64,000 bases of DNA from Bacteroidales bacterium (GTDB taxonomy: Bacteria; Bacteroidota; Bacteroidia; Bacteroidales; Rikenellaceae), in the NCBI GenBank assembly GCA_910575495.1, contig CAJTFS010000002.1:434001-498000 (forward strand), in the 5' to 3' direction. Position numbers and translations under genes: made by a program. How positions within the stretch are numbered: the stretch's first letter is position 1; every line of letters starts with the position of its first letter. Shown here piece by piece: positions 1 through 9,163 of this stretch. A model generated the notes under the pieces. That model had not been told where the DNA came from. It worked only from the letters and a program-made list of their open reading frames with translations, and made no database searches.

Positions 1-1167
1 ATGAACGCCATTGCCGAAGGCGGCCTTTCGGTGCTCTCCGACGAAGAGGTGCCCGTAGCCGAATTCCTCCCGGTCATCCGTTCGATGTCGGGCGCCGGCA
101 AATTCTCGTCGACCGAGCTGCGCAAACAGCTGGCCGGCATCACGGCCTCGGTGAACATCGATGTCGACAACTACTTCAGCACGGTCAACGCTGCGTGCTC
201 GCCCAAAGACATCGAGACGATGCTCCAGCTGCTCTACCTCAACTTCGCGCAGCCCCGCTTCGACGAGGCCGACTACAACACGCTCATGAAGATGATCCGC
301 TCGCAGCTGGAGAACGCCAAGACGAACCCCGACTTCGTCATGGAGGAGCACTTCATCGATGCGGCCTACGGCCATAACCCGCGCCGCCGGATGACGACGG
401 CCGAAATGACCGACGAATTCCGCTTCGAAACCCTGCCCGCCATCCACGAGAAACTCTTCCCGGGGGCCGACAGCTTCACGTTCATATTCGTTGGCAATGT
501 GAACCTCGACACGCTCAAGCCGCTGGTGGAGAAATACATCGGTTCGCTGCCCGTAACGGGCAAGAAGATGCAGGCCGTCGATGACAAAGCCGCTCCCGTC
601 AAGGGCGAAGTGACGGAAAACTTCCGGTTCGCCATGCAGCAGCCCAAGGTTTCGGTGCACTATCTCTTCTCGGGCGACATGCCCTACAACTTCACCAACC
701 GCCTGGCCCTCACGTTCCTCACGCAGGCGCTCGATTCGCGCTACCTGGTTTCGATCCGCGAGGAGAAGGGCGGCACCTACGGCGTAAGCACCTACGGCTC
801 TGCGGAGTACCTGCCCAACGAGACCTACAAGATGCACATCGTCTTCGACACCAACGAGGAGATGGCCGACGAACTGCTGGCGATCGTGATGAAGGAGATC
901 GAGAAGATCGCCGAGGAAGGCCCGCTGACCGAGGACATCGAGAAGAACCGCGAATTCATGCTCAAGAGCTGGAAGAACAGCCTGGAGCAGAACAACAGCT
1001 GGATGCGCTACGTACAGACGAAGTACACGAACGGCGCCGACTACCTCGCCGACTACGAAAAGGCCCTGCGCGAGCTCACCAACGCCGATGTACAGGCTTT
1101 GGCCAAGAAGATGCTCGACGACGGCAACCTGGTGAAGGTCGTCATGCGTCCCGCACAGGCGGAATAA
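1..1167 (+). CDS. M16 (pitrilysin/PqqL-like) zinc protease, C-terminal part
   Basis: The frame is open from the first base of the window, so this is the 3' part of a gene that begins upstream; the ATG at base 1 is probably an internal methionine. The visible 388 residues match the second half of a two-domain M16 peptidase: an M16_C fold ends near residue 185, and the conserved Arg/Tyr substrate-clamp stretch REEKGGTYG lies at residues 253-261. The zinc motif HxxEH belongs to the missing N-terminal half, so catalysis cannot be judged here. Such proteins in Bacteroidetes are about 940 residues, periplasmic or envelope-associated, and degrade peptides. A strong terminator follows 24 bases after the stop codon. 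The family call is firm; the substrate is unknown. Confidence 0.9.
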   Translation: MNAIAEGGLSVLSDEEVPVAEFLPVIRSMSGAGKFSSTELRKQLAGITASVNIDVDNYFSTVNAACSPKDIETMLQLLYLNFAQPRFDEADYNTLMKMIRSQLENAKTNPDFVMEEHFIDAAYGHNPRRRMTTAEMTDEFRFETLPAIHEKLFPGADSFTFIFVGNVNLDTLKPLVEKYIGSLPVTGKKMQAVDDKAAPVKGEVTENFRFAMQQPKVSVHYLFSGDMPYNFTNRLALTFLTQALDSRYLVSIREEKGGTYGVSTYGSAEYLPNETYKMHIVFDTNEEMADELLAIVMKEIEKIAEEGPLTEDIEKNREFMLKSWKNSLEQNNSWMRYVQTKYTNGADYLADYEKALRELTNADVQALAKKMLDDGNLVKVVMRPAQAE

Positions 1168-1190
1168 ACATCGGCTCCGCCGCATACGAT

Positions 1191-1222
1191 ACGGCCGCCC
1201 CAAGGGGCGGCCGTACTTTTTG
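1191..1222 (+). terminator. Rho-independent terminator of the M16 peptidase gene
   Basis: An 11-bp perfect stem (ACGGCCGCCCC paired with GGGGCGGCCGT) with an AA loop is followed by ACTTTTTG. It sits directly after the M16 stop codon. Confidence 0.85.
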
Positions 1223-1588
1223 CCGCAACTTGTCTTCGGCGCAACCCGCCCGGAAACCCCGAAAAGAAACGCTTCGTACCGCTGCCTGCACGGCCCCACC
1301 CAATCGCCGCAAACCAAACGCAAACGCCGACTCCCGCAACCGACTTTGAACAAGACAGGCCGAAGCGGGAACGCGCCGACCGAAAACCACGTCTGCACGA
1401 AATCGCACGAATGCCGAACAATAGCAACGGGTCGACAAGCCCCGGTTAAAGATACCGGACCGGAGCTGCCGGGACACACTACCGATCCGTAGAGCTACTC
1501 AGACACAGAGGAACCTACATGCTTAGCACCTTCGACGGAGCTTAGGGAGGGTCTTGTCCTGCATGTCGCAAGCATCCCTGCCAAACAC
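1223..1588. other. Spacer without a recognisable gene
   Basis: This lies between the M16 terminator and the convergent polysaccharide operon. Short frames exist on both strands but none has a recognisable domain, ribosome site or conserved start. I see no tRNA, repeat copy or promoter of the phylum type here. Confidence 0.6.
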
Positions 1589-1620
1589 AGCACACCCCGA
1601 ACTTTGGTTCGGAGTGTGCT
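1589..1620 (-). terminator. Probable terminator of the polysaccharide operon
   Basis: A 14-bp inverted repeat with one mismatch (AGCACACCCCGAAC / GTTCGGAGTGTGCT, loop TTTG) starts 28 bases beyond the stop codon of the last operon gene. The minus-strand tail TGTGTTTGG is only moderately T-rich, so termination may be weak. Confidence 0.6.
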
Positions 1621-1648
1621 GCTATCATCTGTGGGGTGCCGGACCGGC

Positions 1649-2239
1649 TCACTTGGTCACGATCTCGCGGAAAGTCATGAAAATCAACTTGAGATCGTAC
1701 CAGAACGAATGGCGGGCGACATACTCCAGGTTGATGCGCAACTTGTCCGGCATGATGACCTCGACATAATACCGGTCGGGATCATCGGCCTGCGCCAACA
1801 ACTCGTTCTCGTTGCGATAACGGATCGATGCCAGATCGGTGATGCCGGGACGCACATCCAACACGTGAAGCTGCTCGGGCGTATAGAGATCGACATACTT
1901 GCGCACCTCCGGCCGCGGCCCCACGAGGCTCATGTGGCCCCAGAACACGTTGACGAGCTGCGGCAGTTCGTCGAGCTTGTATTTGCGGATGAAGTAACCC
2001 GAACGGGTCACGCGCGGATCGCGGCCGCCGACCGTGATGAGCCCCTTTTTGTCGGCGCCGACCACCATCGACCGGAACTTCAGCAACCCGAAATCCTTGT
2101 TATGGCGCCCTACCCTCGTCTGACGATAGAACACCGGACCGCGCGAATCGAACTTGATCCAGAGCGCAACGATCGCGAACACAGGGCTCAACACGAGGAG
2201 TCCCGCTCCGCTTGCCAAGATGTCGAAAATCCGTTTCAC
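1649..2239 (-). CDS. Initiating phosphoglycosyl transferase (WcfS/PglC/WcaJ type)
   Basis: This 196-residue monotopic phosphoglycosyl transferase moves a sugar-1-phosphate from a UDP-sugar to undecaprenyl phosphate at the inner membrane, the first step of repeat-unit assembly. Visible features are the N-terminal re-entrant hydrophobic helix (residues 5-27), KFRSM at 54-58, the catalytic Asp-Glu pair D90-E91 in LDELPQ, and SLVGPRPE at 104-111. The size fits the short PglC/WcfS class rather than the larger WcaJ class. It is the last gene of the operon, as wcfS-type genes often are in Bacteroides capsule loci, and lies 6 bp after the DegT aminotransferase. With that enzyme and the first-gene dehydratase it probably loads a 2-acetamido-4-amino-trideoxyhexose phosphate. 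The exact sugar is inferred. Confidence 0.9.
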   Translation of the reverse strand: MKRIFDILASGAGLLVLSPVFAIVALWIKFDSRGPVFYRQTRVGRHNKDFGLLKFRSMVVGADKKGLITVGGRDPRVTRSGYFIRKYKLDELPQLVNVFWGHMSLVGPRPEVRKYVDLYTPEQLHVLDVRPGITDLASIRYRNENELLAQADDPDRYYVEVIMPDKLRINLEYVARHSFWYDLKLIFMTFREIVTK

Positions 2240-2245
2240 GGGCGC

Positions 2246-3451
2246 CTATTCGGAGATGATCTCCACGAAGTTGGAGATGACGTATTCCACATCCTCATCG
2301 CTCAGACGCGTGTGCAACGGCAGCGTAACCTCGTTGCGATACTGGTCGTAGGCGTTGGGAAAATCCGCGATGTCGAAGCCCAAAGCCTTGTAGGCGGTCA
2401 TCATGGGCAGCGGCTTATAGTGGACGTTGCAGGCGATGCCGCGCTCGGCCATCCGCTCGATGACCGCATTGCGCTGAGCGACGTCGCGGCCGAGCAGTCG
2501 CACAAGATAGAGGTGGCCGCTCGAAGCGTGATTCGGGCCATAATGGTTCAGAACCTGCACGTTACAGCCCTCCAAAGCCCGGTCGTAGGTCTCGATGATC
2601 TGCCGGCGCCGGCGCAGCAGCTCCGGATAACGGTCGAGCTGCACCAAACCGAGCGCTGCCATGATGTCGGTCATGTTGCACTTGAAGTTGGGCGCGATGA
2701 TGTCGTATTCCCAGGCACCGAGCTTCGTTTTGGCCAGCGCATCCTTGTTCTGACCGTGAAGCGACAGCAGCTGCAACTCCTTGTAGATGCGTTCGTCGTC
2801 GATCCCCTCGACAGGCAGCCATGTCAGTGCACCGCCCTCGGCCGTAGTGAGGTTCTTGACGGCGTGGAACGAAAAAGAGGTGAAATCGGCGATCGCACCG
2901 CACGGCCGTCCGCCGCGCTCGGCCCCGAAAGCATGGGCCGCATCGGCCAGAACGACGATACGGCCGAAAGCCTGCTGTATGTCGTTGGCAGGACGGAAAA
3001 GAGGACGTTTGCTCTCGACGACGGCGAAAATCCGGTCGTAATCGCACACCACGCCGCCCAGGTCGACCGGAATGATGACCTTCGTACGCTCGGTGACGGC
3101 ATCCGCCAAACGATCGTAGTTCATTTCGAACGAACCGGGCGCCGTGTCGACCATTACGATCCGGGCACCGACGTGGTGCACGACGCTGGCCGTCGCTGTG
3201 TAGGTGTAAGCCGGGACGATGACCTCGTCACCGGGACCGACGCCCAACACCCGCAGGGCCAGCTCCATGCAGGCAGTCGCCGAATTGAGACACACGGCCC
3301 GCGAAGTGCCGCACCGGGCGGCGATCTGCTTTTCGAACTCTTTGGTGCGGGGGCCGGTGGTGATCCAGCCCGAACGCAATGCTTCGCCGACCTCGGCGAT
3401 CTCCGCCTCCGTAATGTCCGGCGGCGAGAAAGGAATATTCCGTAGTTTCAT
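2246..3451 (-). CDS. DegT/DnrJ/EryC1/StrS family sugar aminotransferase
   Basis: A 401-residue PLP enzyme of the family that aminates nucleotide-linked keto-sugars. The PLP lysine is K199 in SFHAVKNLTTAEGG; the phosphate/pyridine contacts are seen in DAAHAFGA (170-177), and the substrate loop GPRTKEFE is at 33-40. Length is normal. Its place between the initiating transferase and the glycosyltransferases, together with a 4,6-dehydratase heading the same operon, fits the PglE/WcfR role: 4-amination of UDP-2-acetamido-4-keto-2,4,6-trideoxyhexose. No PglD-like N-acetyltransferase is visible in the operon, so the new 4-amino group may stay free and positively charged. It could instead aminate another keto-sugar; a role on phosphonoacetaldehyde is unlikely for this family. 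Confidence 0.9.
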   Translation of the reverse strand: MKLRNIPFSPPDITEAEIAEVGEALRSGWITTGPRTKEFEKQIAARCGTSRAVCLNSATACMELALRVLGVGPGDEVIVPAYTYTATASVVHHVGARIVMVDTAPGSFEMNYDRLADAVTERTKVIIPVDLGGVVCDYDRIFAVVESKRPLFRPANDIQQAFGRIVVLADAAHAFGAERGGRPCGAIADFTSFSFHAVKNLTTAEGGALTWLPVEGIDDERIYKELQLLSLHGQNKDALAKTKLGAWEYDIIAPNFKCNMTDIMAALGLVQLDRYPELLRRRRQIIETYDRALEGCNVQVLNHYGPNHASSGHLYLVRLLGRDVAQRNAVIERMAERGIACNVHYKPLPMMTAYKALGFDIADFPNAYDQYRNEVTLPLHTRLSDEDVEYVISNFVEIISE

Positions 3452-3465
3452 CTTTCTTTCGAAAT

Positions 3466-4275
3466 TTATCTACATGTTTTGTAAATGATATTCAACACCC
3501 GCGACGGCATCAACTTGGCCGCAGCATACAGAAGGGCCCAAACATCCTCTTTCCATCCGAATCCGAGCATCCGTTTGACCCGACGACGGAGCGTCAGAAT
3601 GCTCCTGGCATGCTTCCATCCCCGGCGACGTTTGAAAAAGTTCTCGTCCAGACGGAACCGGAAAAGGAACTCGGGAACGTTGGCGAACCGACATCCGTTT
3701 TTGAATCCGGCGGCCCACATCATCATGTCTTCTCCGAAATAAGTATCCTCGGGATACAAACCCGCCTTATCGAAATAGGTACGTCGGAACATGACGGTAG
3801 GATGAATCATGCAATCGCGCTTGCGGAACAATTCGAAGCACGCATCGTGCGTGGCAGGCATCCGCTTGTGAAAATAGTCGTTGCCGGCGGCGTCCATCTC
3901 AACGGCCCATGTACCCAGGCATTCGGTCTCGGGATGCTCGTCCAGATAAGCGACTTGCTTTGCGAATCGCTCCGGCAATGAAACGTCGTCGGCATCCATG
4001 CGGGCGATGTAGGAATAGCCCTTGGGCAACACCAACTGCAACAACTCGTTCAGCGAACAAGCAAGTCCCAGATTCCGGTCCCGTTTCACGACATGCAGGC
4101 GATCGTCGGGCAGACTGCCGACATATTCGTCGACCTCCTTTTTGACGGGCCCATCATAAATAAGGTAGAAATCGAACCGGTCGTAAGACTGATTCAGAAT
4201 ACTCTCCACGGCCTCCCTGACGAACTCCGGCCGGTCGTTGGCGTACAACGACATGATGACTGCCAAATTACGCAT
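3466..4275 (-). CDS. Glycosyltransferase family 2
   Basis: A 269-residue soluble GT-A fold glycosyltransferase expected to add one sugar to the lipid-linked repeat unit on the cytoplasmic face. It starts with the typical VIMSLYANDRPEFVREAVES strand-helix, carries the metal/nucleotide-binding DADD at 94-97 (ARMDADDVSLPERF), and has a later GEDMMMW acceptor-side motif. No transmembrane segment is seen. It follows the TagF-like gene with no gap and precedes the aminotransferase by 14 bp. Donor and acceptor sugars cannot be read from the sequence. Confidence 0.88.
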   Translation of the reverse strand: MRNLAVIMSLYANDRPEFVREAVESILNQSYDRFDFYLIYDGPVKKEVDEYVGSLPDDRLHVVKRDRNLGLACSLNELLQLVLPKGYSYIARMDADDVSLPERFAKQVAYLDEHPETECLGTWAVEMDAAGNDYFHKRMPATHDACFELFRKRDCMIHPTVMFRRTYFDKAGLYPEDTYFGEDMMMWAAGFKNGCRFANVPEFLFRFRLDENFFKRRRGWKHARSILTLRRRVKRMLGFGWKEDVWALLYAAAKLMPSRVLNIIYKTCR

Positions 4276-4276
4276 C

Positions 4277-5446
4277 TTAATACCGATATTTAGAGTTGAT
4301 CAATTCCGTAATAGCATCCAAATGCCGTTGGCAGCTTCCGTTGTCCTGCCAAAAATGACACACTTCCTTCAATCGTTTCTGCCTGGGAGTAACGGACTTC
4401 TGCCCGATACCGGAGAGCTGGGCCATGAAATCCTCCATATTCTGCGGAGAAGGAGTACATTCGAGAATTGAAAAATCCATATTCACCTTGCGTGTCGACA
4501 CATACTCCTCCTTGTCATAAGGAAGCAAAATGATCGGTCGGTCCAGCAACAGAAAATCGAAGATAATGCCCGAGTAATCCGATATCAACGCATCGAAATT
4601 GTTCACAACAGACATGACATCGGGAATCCGGTCTTCGTTCAGCAAGAGAATTCGGCGGCAAGACCTGTATTTTTCGATATGGTTGCAATCCAACTGGTGG
4701 GTCCGCAAACAAAGGATGATCCTCTGCTCCTCCAAAAACTCCTGAAACCGGTCCAAGGAAAAATCGGGGAACGGAAAGAAACGCGTCGGAGAAGTTGCAC
4801 GCCACGTCGGAGCATACAGAACCAGCCGATCGTTGGATGATACGTCAAACGGCAACCCGTAGATACGGTGCAGAAAACCGATCTTATCCTGAGGATTCCA
4901 AAGCTGATCGTTCCAAGCCTGTCCCAAGATTTTCACCTTCCCGACGGGAACAGCGAAACTCCGGGACATGATCTGCTGAAAAAGTTCGGATGTTGCAGAA
5001 ACAAGATCGTATCGTGAGTAGATGAAGCGAATCAACAGGTTTTGGATGAAATTGTTCTCGCCGTTCATCAAACCGATACCCTTGAAAGGAAGCCCATGCC
5101 ATAAATTGACTACGACCCGTCGAAAATCGACATACGGGATCCGAATCGGCAGACCGCCCGAGGTGATCCAGGTGAAAGCGGTGAAAATAATCGCAAGATG
5201 CGAAAACCTCTTGGTTGTGATGAAATAAGGTCCGACCGTCTTGTTGAGCTCCGCTCTCAAGACATCGTTATTGATGATAAAATAGACTTTGTACTGAGGT
5301 GCGTTCGCCAAAAAATACTCGAACAGATATTTTGAATTGAAATTGTACTTCAAGCTATCGTATCCGGAAAAAACGACGGTATTTTTTGACCGCGCGGCAA
5401 ACTCGTACCGAAGATAGGCGAATAGGATTCGCAAATAATTCAGCAT
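4277..5446 (-). CDS. TagF-like CDP-alditol phosphotransferase; candidate CMP-phosphonate transferase
   Basis: A 389-residue member of the CDP-glycerol:poly(glycerophosphate) glycerophosphotransferase family (PF04464). All hallmark blocks are present: HGLPFK (117-122), YAPTWR (211-216), RTHQ (248-251), SDYSGIIFDF (289-298) and RPIILLPYD (303-311). Known members transfer glycerol- or ribitol-phosphate from CDP-alditols to a glycan, releasing CMP. No CDP-glycerol or CDP-ribitol synthase (TagD/TarI) is encoded in the operon, while the operon does encode a cytidylyltransferase fused to PEP mutase. A CMP-activated phosphonate is therefore a plausible donor; that substrate is inference. The gene is AT-richer than the dehydratase and sits between GT4 and GT2 genes (4-bp gap upstream, 1-bp downstream). 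Confidence 0.85.
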   Translation of the reverse strand: MLNYLRILFAYLRYEFAARSKNTVVFSGYDSLKYNFNSKYLFEYFLANAPQYKVYFIINNDVLRAELNKTVGPYFITTKRFSHLAIIFTAFTWITSGGLPIRIPYVDFRRVVVNLWHGLPFKGIGLMNGENNFIQNLLIRFIYSRYDLVSATSELFQQIMSRSFAVPVGKVKILGQAWNDQLWNPQDKIGFLHRIYGLPFDVSSNDRLVLYAPTWRATSPTRFFPFPDFSLDRFQEFLEEQRIILCLRTHQLDCNHIEKYRSCRRILLLNEDRIPDVMSVVNNFDALISDYSGIIFDFLLLDRPIILLPYDKEEYVSTRKVNMDFSILECTPSPQNMEDFMAQLSGIGQKSVTPRQKRLKEVCHFWQDNGSCQRHLDAITELINSKYRY

Positions 5447-5450
5447 ATAT

Positions 5451-6566
5451 CTAACGATTTAGAATATCCTTATATTGAGCAATGGAGATACGTCCGATAT
5501 CGACGGAGGCATTCTCTTCATAAAGAGCTCTTGCCGCTCTTCGGAATCGGGACGGATCGGAACTGTACTCCCTGATGGCAGTGAGAAGTCCTCGCGCAAT
5601 ATCCTCTTTGTCCAAGACGACAGCCCAGCCTGCGCCCCGCGTTTCGATCATCCGCCCCATATTGGTACCATAACTGACCAGACAGGGCGTACCGACGGAC
5701 AAAGCCTCCGTTATGCTCAAAGGCATGGCCTCGGAACGCGAAGTCAACAGATAGATGTCGCTCTGCTGCAAAATATCCATCTTCTCCGTACCGAAGACCG
5801 GACCATGGTACTCCACCGAAGCGAGATTCAGTTCCTTCAATGCTTCGATCAAACGCAATACGTCTTTCTCTCCCGGCGGAATATTATCCACATTGATCTC
5901 TTTGCTGTTTCCATAACCGTAGATGTCGATACGGACATTGCCGGCAAGAACATCCCGGACCGAATGCAAGGCATCGAGGAGCATATCCAGCCCTTTGTAA
6001 TAAAAGTCGATCTTCGACAAATAGACGATACGAATTGGATCCGTCCCCCCTCCATTCAGACGAGGAGGGTAATCCCCAATGCTGATCGGATTGGGAACGA
6101 CGATATAAGGGTGGTCCGGATAAGCCGAATTGCGCTGTTCATCATCCGAAGTAAAGCATAATGCCGCCGCCTTGGCGACGAATCGGTTCAGAAAAATCGC
6201 AGCGAAAAGACCTTTCTTCAAACGGCCTCGCCGCAATGCCGCGCGCGACAACCCTCCATGGCTGACTATCACATAGGGTATACCTTGGGCTATCGCATAG
6301 AAAAAATAAGGGATAAACCGCAAATTATACACCGAATGGAAAACCAGCAGATCGGCATCGCGCAAAAATCGCAGCGGCGTTTCGGATCTGTATATCACAG
6401 GAAACGGATAACGACCGTTCGTATCCTTTTTCTTTCCGACGAGCAACAGAAAATTCCGGATGCTGTCATCCGCAGCCGTCTGCCGCCGCATCAACTCCGG
6501 AATGACCGTATTCATGCCACCGCCCAAAGCGGTCGCATCTATATCGGATATGTGGACAATTTTCAT
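5451..6566 (-). CDS. Glycosyltransferase family 4 (GT-B)
   Basis: A 371-residue retaining GT-B glycosyltransferase. The glycine-rich N-terminal loop ALGGGMNT (13-20), the donor-site strand IRIVYLSKIDFYYKG (around 178-192) and the EX7E motif E279 to E287 (SEAMPLSITE) are all visible. It presumably adds a sugar to the undecaprenyl-linked repeat unit at the inner leaflet. Its start overlaps the stop of the upstream polymerase gene by four bases (ATGA), implying translational coupling. Sugar specificity is not readable. Confidence 0.88.
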   Translation of the reverse strand: MKIVHISDIDATALGGGMNTVIPELMRRQTAADDSIRNFLLLVGKKKDTNGRYPFPVIYRSETPLRFLRDADLLVFHSVYNLRFIPYFFYAIAQGIPYVIVSHGGLSRAALRRGRLKKGLFAAIFLNRFVAKAAALCFTSDDEQRNSAYPDHPYIVVPNPISIGDYPPRLNGGGTDPIRIVYLSKIDFYYKGLDMLLDALHSVRDVLAGNVRIDIYGYGNSKEINVDNIPPGEKDVLRLIEALKELNLASVEYHGPVFGTEKMDILQQSDIYLLTSRSEAMPLSITEALSVGTPCLVSYGTNMGRMIETRGAGWAVVLDKEDIARGLLTAIREYSSDPSRFRRAARALYEENASVDIGRISIAQYKDILNR

Positions 6567-7933
6567 ACGTGTGCTTTTTTGAAAGGATACTTCACCCTCA
6601 ACAATATGTCCGCGAAGATCAGAAGGACGAAAATCATATAGAAATTACGCAACAGACTGCTGCGGGAAATATAGATACAATTCGTTATGACATAGAAAGA
6701 GATCACCAGCAGAACCCTGCTCCGGGAGACGTTGCGTTCGAACCAGCCGATTGCATAGCCCAAAACAATCGGAACGATCGTCAAACCGCCCAACCCCAGG
6801 TCATACAATTCAGCTATGAAACTCGATCCGAGACCGTGTCCGTTCGCAAAACCTTCGGGTGAAATATGATACGCAACAGCATTGCCCAGCAGATTGCTCG
6901 GATTGTCCGGCAAATACCCTCCTTCGTTAATATTGATCAAAGGAGCGAAAACATACGGCACATCGGAATGCAAATCGAAATATTGCATCAAAGGCAGAAT
7001 GTAGAAATTGGTAGACTGCGCGTAAAGGAAATAGCCCAAAAGCGAACGCTCGTCGCTCATAACGAAAACACCCGACTGCCGGACATACTGGACCAACAAC
7101 AAAAGCAGAACACCCGCCACGCCCAAGATAGACATCAGCAGAAGTTTCGGCGACTTACGGGTATAGAATCTATAGTAAAACCACAGAACGAACAGAAAAG
7201 AAAGAATGACCCGATTTCTTACTCCCACGAAGAAGAACAGAGAAATAACCAACAAATAGATTTTGGAGTATTTTTTGAACCGGTCCACATCGGGCAGCGA
7301 AGCAATAAACAGAAAATAACCGAACTCGAAAAAGACTCGGGACACCGAAATGACAATGGGAATCGACAAAGCAGAAGTGTAATAGGCATAATACCCCTGG
7401 GAAAGAATGAATTTGATTTCCAGGTAGTATTTCAAGAGGGTGAGTGGCAGCGACAACAAAAATATTCCCCTGCCCCACTCCTCTAATTTAGGAGAATGCT
7501 GCATTCGACACTCCGAACAAGAAGTCCGCCTGCGAGGTCCGGAACACAGCACGCCGATGAAAATACTATTAAGAATAAGCGCATTCGCACATAATGTATT
7601 CTTAATCACCGTATCGGAAAAGACGAAATCCACCTGCATCAATTTCCGCTCCGCTATGGTATCGAATGCCACGAACAGCACTGAAACCTGGAACATGAAA
7701 TAGCCGAACAAAAACAAATTGAACGCCGAAGTCAAGCTATATCGGCGAATGCTCACCAAACAAATATATAGAAAAGTAAACAGGAGGTAGCATTCCAAAG
7801 CCGAACATGAAAAAAGGTGTTCATCGACTACGTTCAGAACATGAACCAGCAATGAACCGAGCAAAAAAATCCCCTGCACAGCCAACAGAAAGCGGCTATT
7901 GGTCGACGATATTGATTTTACAGGTACTTCCAT
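6563..7933 (-). CDS. Wzy-like repeat-unit polymerase
   Basis: A 456-residue polytopic membrane protein with roughly 11-13 hydrophobic segments and a large polar loop around residues 275-380 (containing QSTNFYILPLMQY and GLGSSFIAELYDLGLGG). This pattern, and the position between flippase and glycosyltransferases, match O-antigen/capsule polymerases of the Wzy type, which are too diverged for a motif-based call. It would join flipped repeat units in the periplasm. Base composition is clearly more AT-rich than the flanking chromosome, as is common for exchangeable polysaccharide genes. It overlaps the flippase gene by 16 bp and the GT4 gene by 4 bp. Confidence 0.8.
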   Translation of the reverse strand: MEVPVKSISSTNSRFLLAVQGIFLLGSLLVHVLNVVDEHLFSCSALECYLLFTFLYICLVSIRRYSLTSAFNLFLFGYFMFQVSVLFVAFDTIAERKLMQVDFVFSDTVIKNTLCANALILNSIFIGVLCSGPRRRTSCSECRMQHSPKLEEWGRGIFLLSLPLTLLKYYLEIKFILSQGYYAYYTSALSIPIVISVSRVFFEFGYFLFIASLPDVDRFKKYSKIYLLVISLFFFVGVRNRVILSFLFVLWFYYRFYTRKSPKLLLMSILGVAGVLLLLLVQYVRQSGVFVMSDERSLLGYFLYAQSTNFYILPLMQYFDLHSDVPYVFAPLININEGGYLPDNPSNLLGNAVAYHISPEGFANGHGLGSSFIAELYDLGLGGLTIVPIVLGYAIGWFERNVSRSRVLLVISFYVITNCIYISRSSLLRNFYMIFVLLIFADILLRVKYPFKKAHV

Positions 7934-9147
7934 GAATAAAACAACCGCAATGCAAACTCACATATCTTGTGCAACAGAAAGAACAAAGCGATTACGATAA
8001 TCGATTGCTTCATGTTGAGCACGCCGATCAGCAATGGGAACACGAACAAAGATGCGTAAATCGAACTTTTGACCAGAGAACTCCCCAACGAATACGAAAC
8101 CATAACGTTTTCACCGATAAAAATGGAAAGATTGGCAAAAACGGAGGAAAACAAGATGATACTCAAAGCCAAGCATATTTCCGTTGTTAGCGGGAACGAA
8201 TAATACAGCAACACATATTTCTGTAACAATACCAACACAAGGAACAGCGAAACACTGAAAACAAAAACGCCCCCGAATATTCGCCGCATCTGCGACGGAG
8301 ACGACCGAACCGACACATGCCCCAATATGATCGAATTCAATATCTGAACGGGAATAACAAGCACCGACAGGATTTTGAACGAAATATCGAGCAACGCCGC
8401 CGTAGAAAGAGATATGAACGTAGCCGACAACAAATTGTACAATTTGTCCGACAGCAATAAATTCAACCGACTTGTAAAAAACGGAGACGATTGGACGAAT
8501 ACATTCTGTATGGCCACGAAACTATTGGTCGGATAACAATGAAGATGGTACTTGCGGAAGACATACCCGAGAATATACAGATTGCTGAGAAAATATGAAA
8601 TCACAAGCAGGCAAACATACCGAATGCTATCGCTGCTGCCCTTGACCAGAAGGAAAGTAAACAGCAACAGAAACAAGAATCTGACAACGGATATGCGAGG
8701 CAGGATCTTTACGTCATGGAATGCAACCAGCACATGGCTTACGGAAAAGACTTCGGCCAAACACAAAATCAAGAAAACCTCAGTATACAGCCTGATGGCT
8801 GCATCCTCGACAAAAACGGTCAAAATCAGAAAAACGACGACCCCGAAAAAGATGAACAACACCGACCGGAGCCAGAAGATTCTTGACACCAATATGGAGA
8901 TTCCGGCCCCTTTGCGGAACCTGACATATTCGGGCACCTTTTGCAACATCAACAGATCGGTCCCGTAATTGATGATGGCTACGCCGATACAGGCGATAGA
9001 CTGGGCCACTATGATTTTACCATATTCGATATTTCCGATCTTCGACAACAAATAAGGGACAATAACAATACTGATCAAACTGTCCAGCCCCCGGTTTGTT
9101 ATAAGCGACAGAAAGTCTCTTACGATACTATGATTCAACTTCACCAT
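7918..9147 (-). CDS. Wzx-like flippase (polysaccharide exporter family)
   Basis: A 409-residue polytopic membrane protein beginning MVKLNHSIVRDFLSLITNRG, the usual amphipathic start of Wzx/MOP-superfamily flippases, followed by about 12 hydrophobic helices. It would move the lipid-linked repeat unit across the inner membrane. A longer frame opens at 9219, but its first 24 codons overlap the end of the dehydrogenase gene and are hydrophilic; the ATG at 9147 has an AGGA-like site six bases upstream and leaves a 16-base gap to the previous stop, so I chose it. Composition is AT-rich like the polymerase. Confidence 0.85.
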   Translation of the reverse strand: MVKLNHSIVRDFLSLITNRGLDSLISIVIVPYLLSKIGNIEYGKIIVAQSIACIGVAIINYGTDLLMLQKVPEYVRFRKGAGISILVSRIFWLRSVLFIFFGVVVFLILTVFVEDAAIRLYTEVFLILCLAEVFSVSHVLVAFHDVKILPRISVVRFLFLLLFTFLLVKGSSDSIRYVCLLVISYFLSNLYILGYVFRKYHLHCYPTNSFVAIQNVFVQSSPFFTSRLNLLLSDKLYNLLSATFISLSTAALLDISFKILSVLVIPVQILNSIILGHVSVRSSPSQMRRIFGGVFVFSVSLFLVLVLLQKYVLLYYSFPLTTEICLALSIILFSSVFANLSIFIGENVMVSYSLGSSLVKSSIYASLFVFPLLIGVLNMKQSIIVIALFFLLHKICEFALRLFYSWKYL

Positions 9148-9163
9148 ACCGAATCCTGCACAC

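Noticed and set aside
2246..3451. DegT aminotransferase as an aminoethylphosphonate-forming enzyme
   Set aside because: The family acts on nucleotide-linked keto-sugars; phosphonoacetaldehyde transaminases (PhnW) have a different signature, and an alcohol dehydrogenase already follows the decarboxylase.
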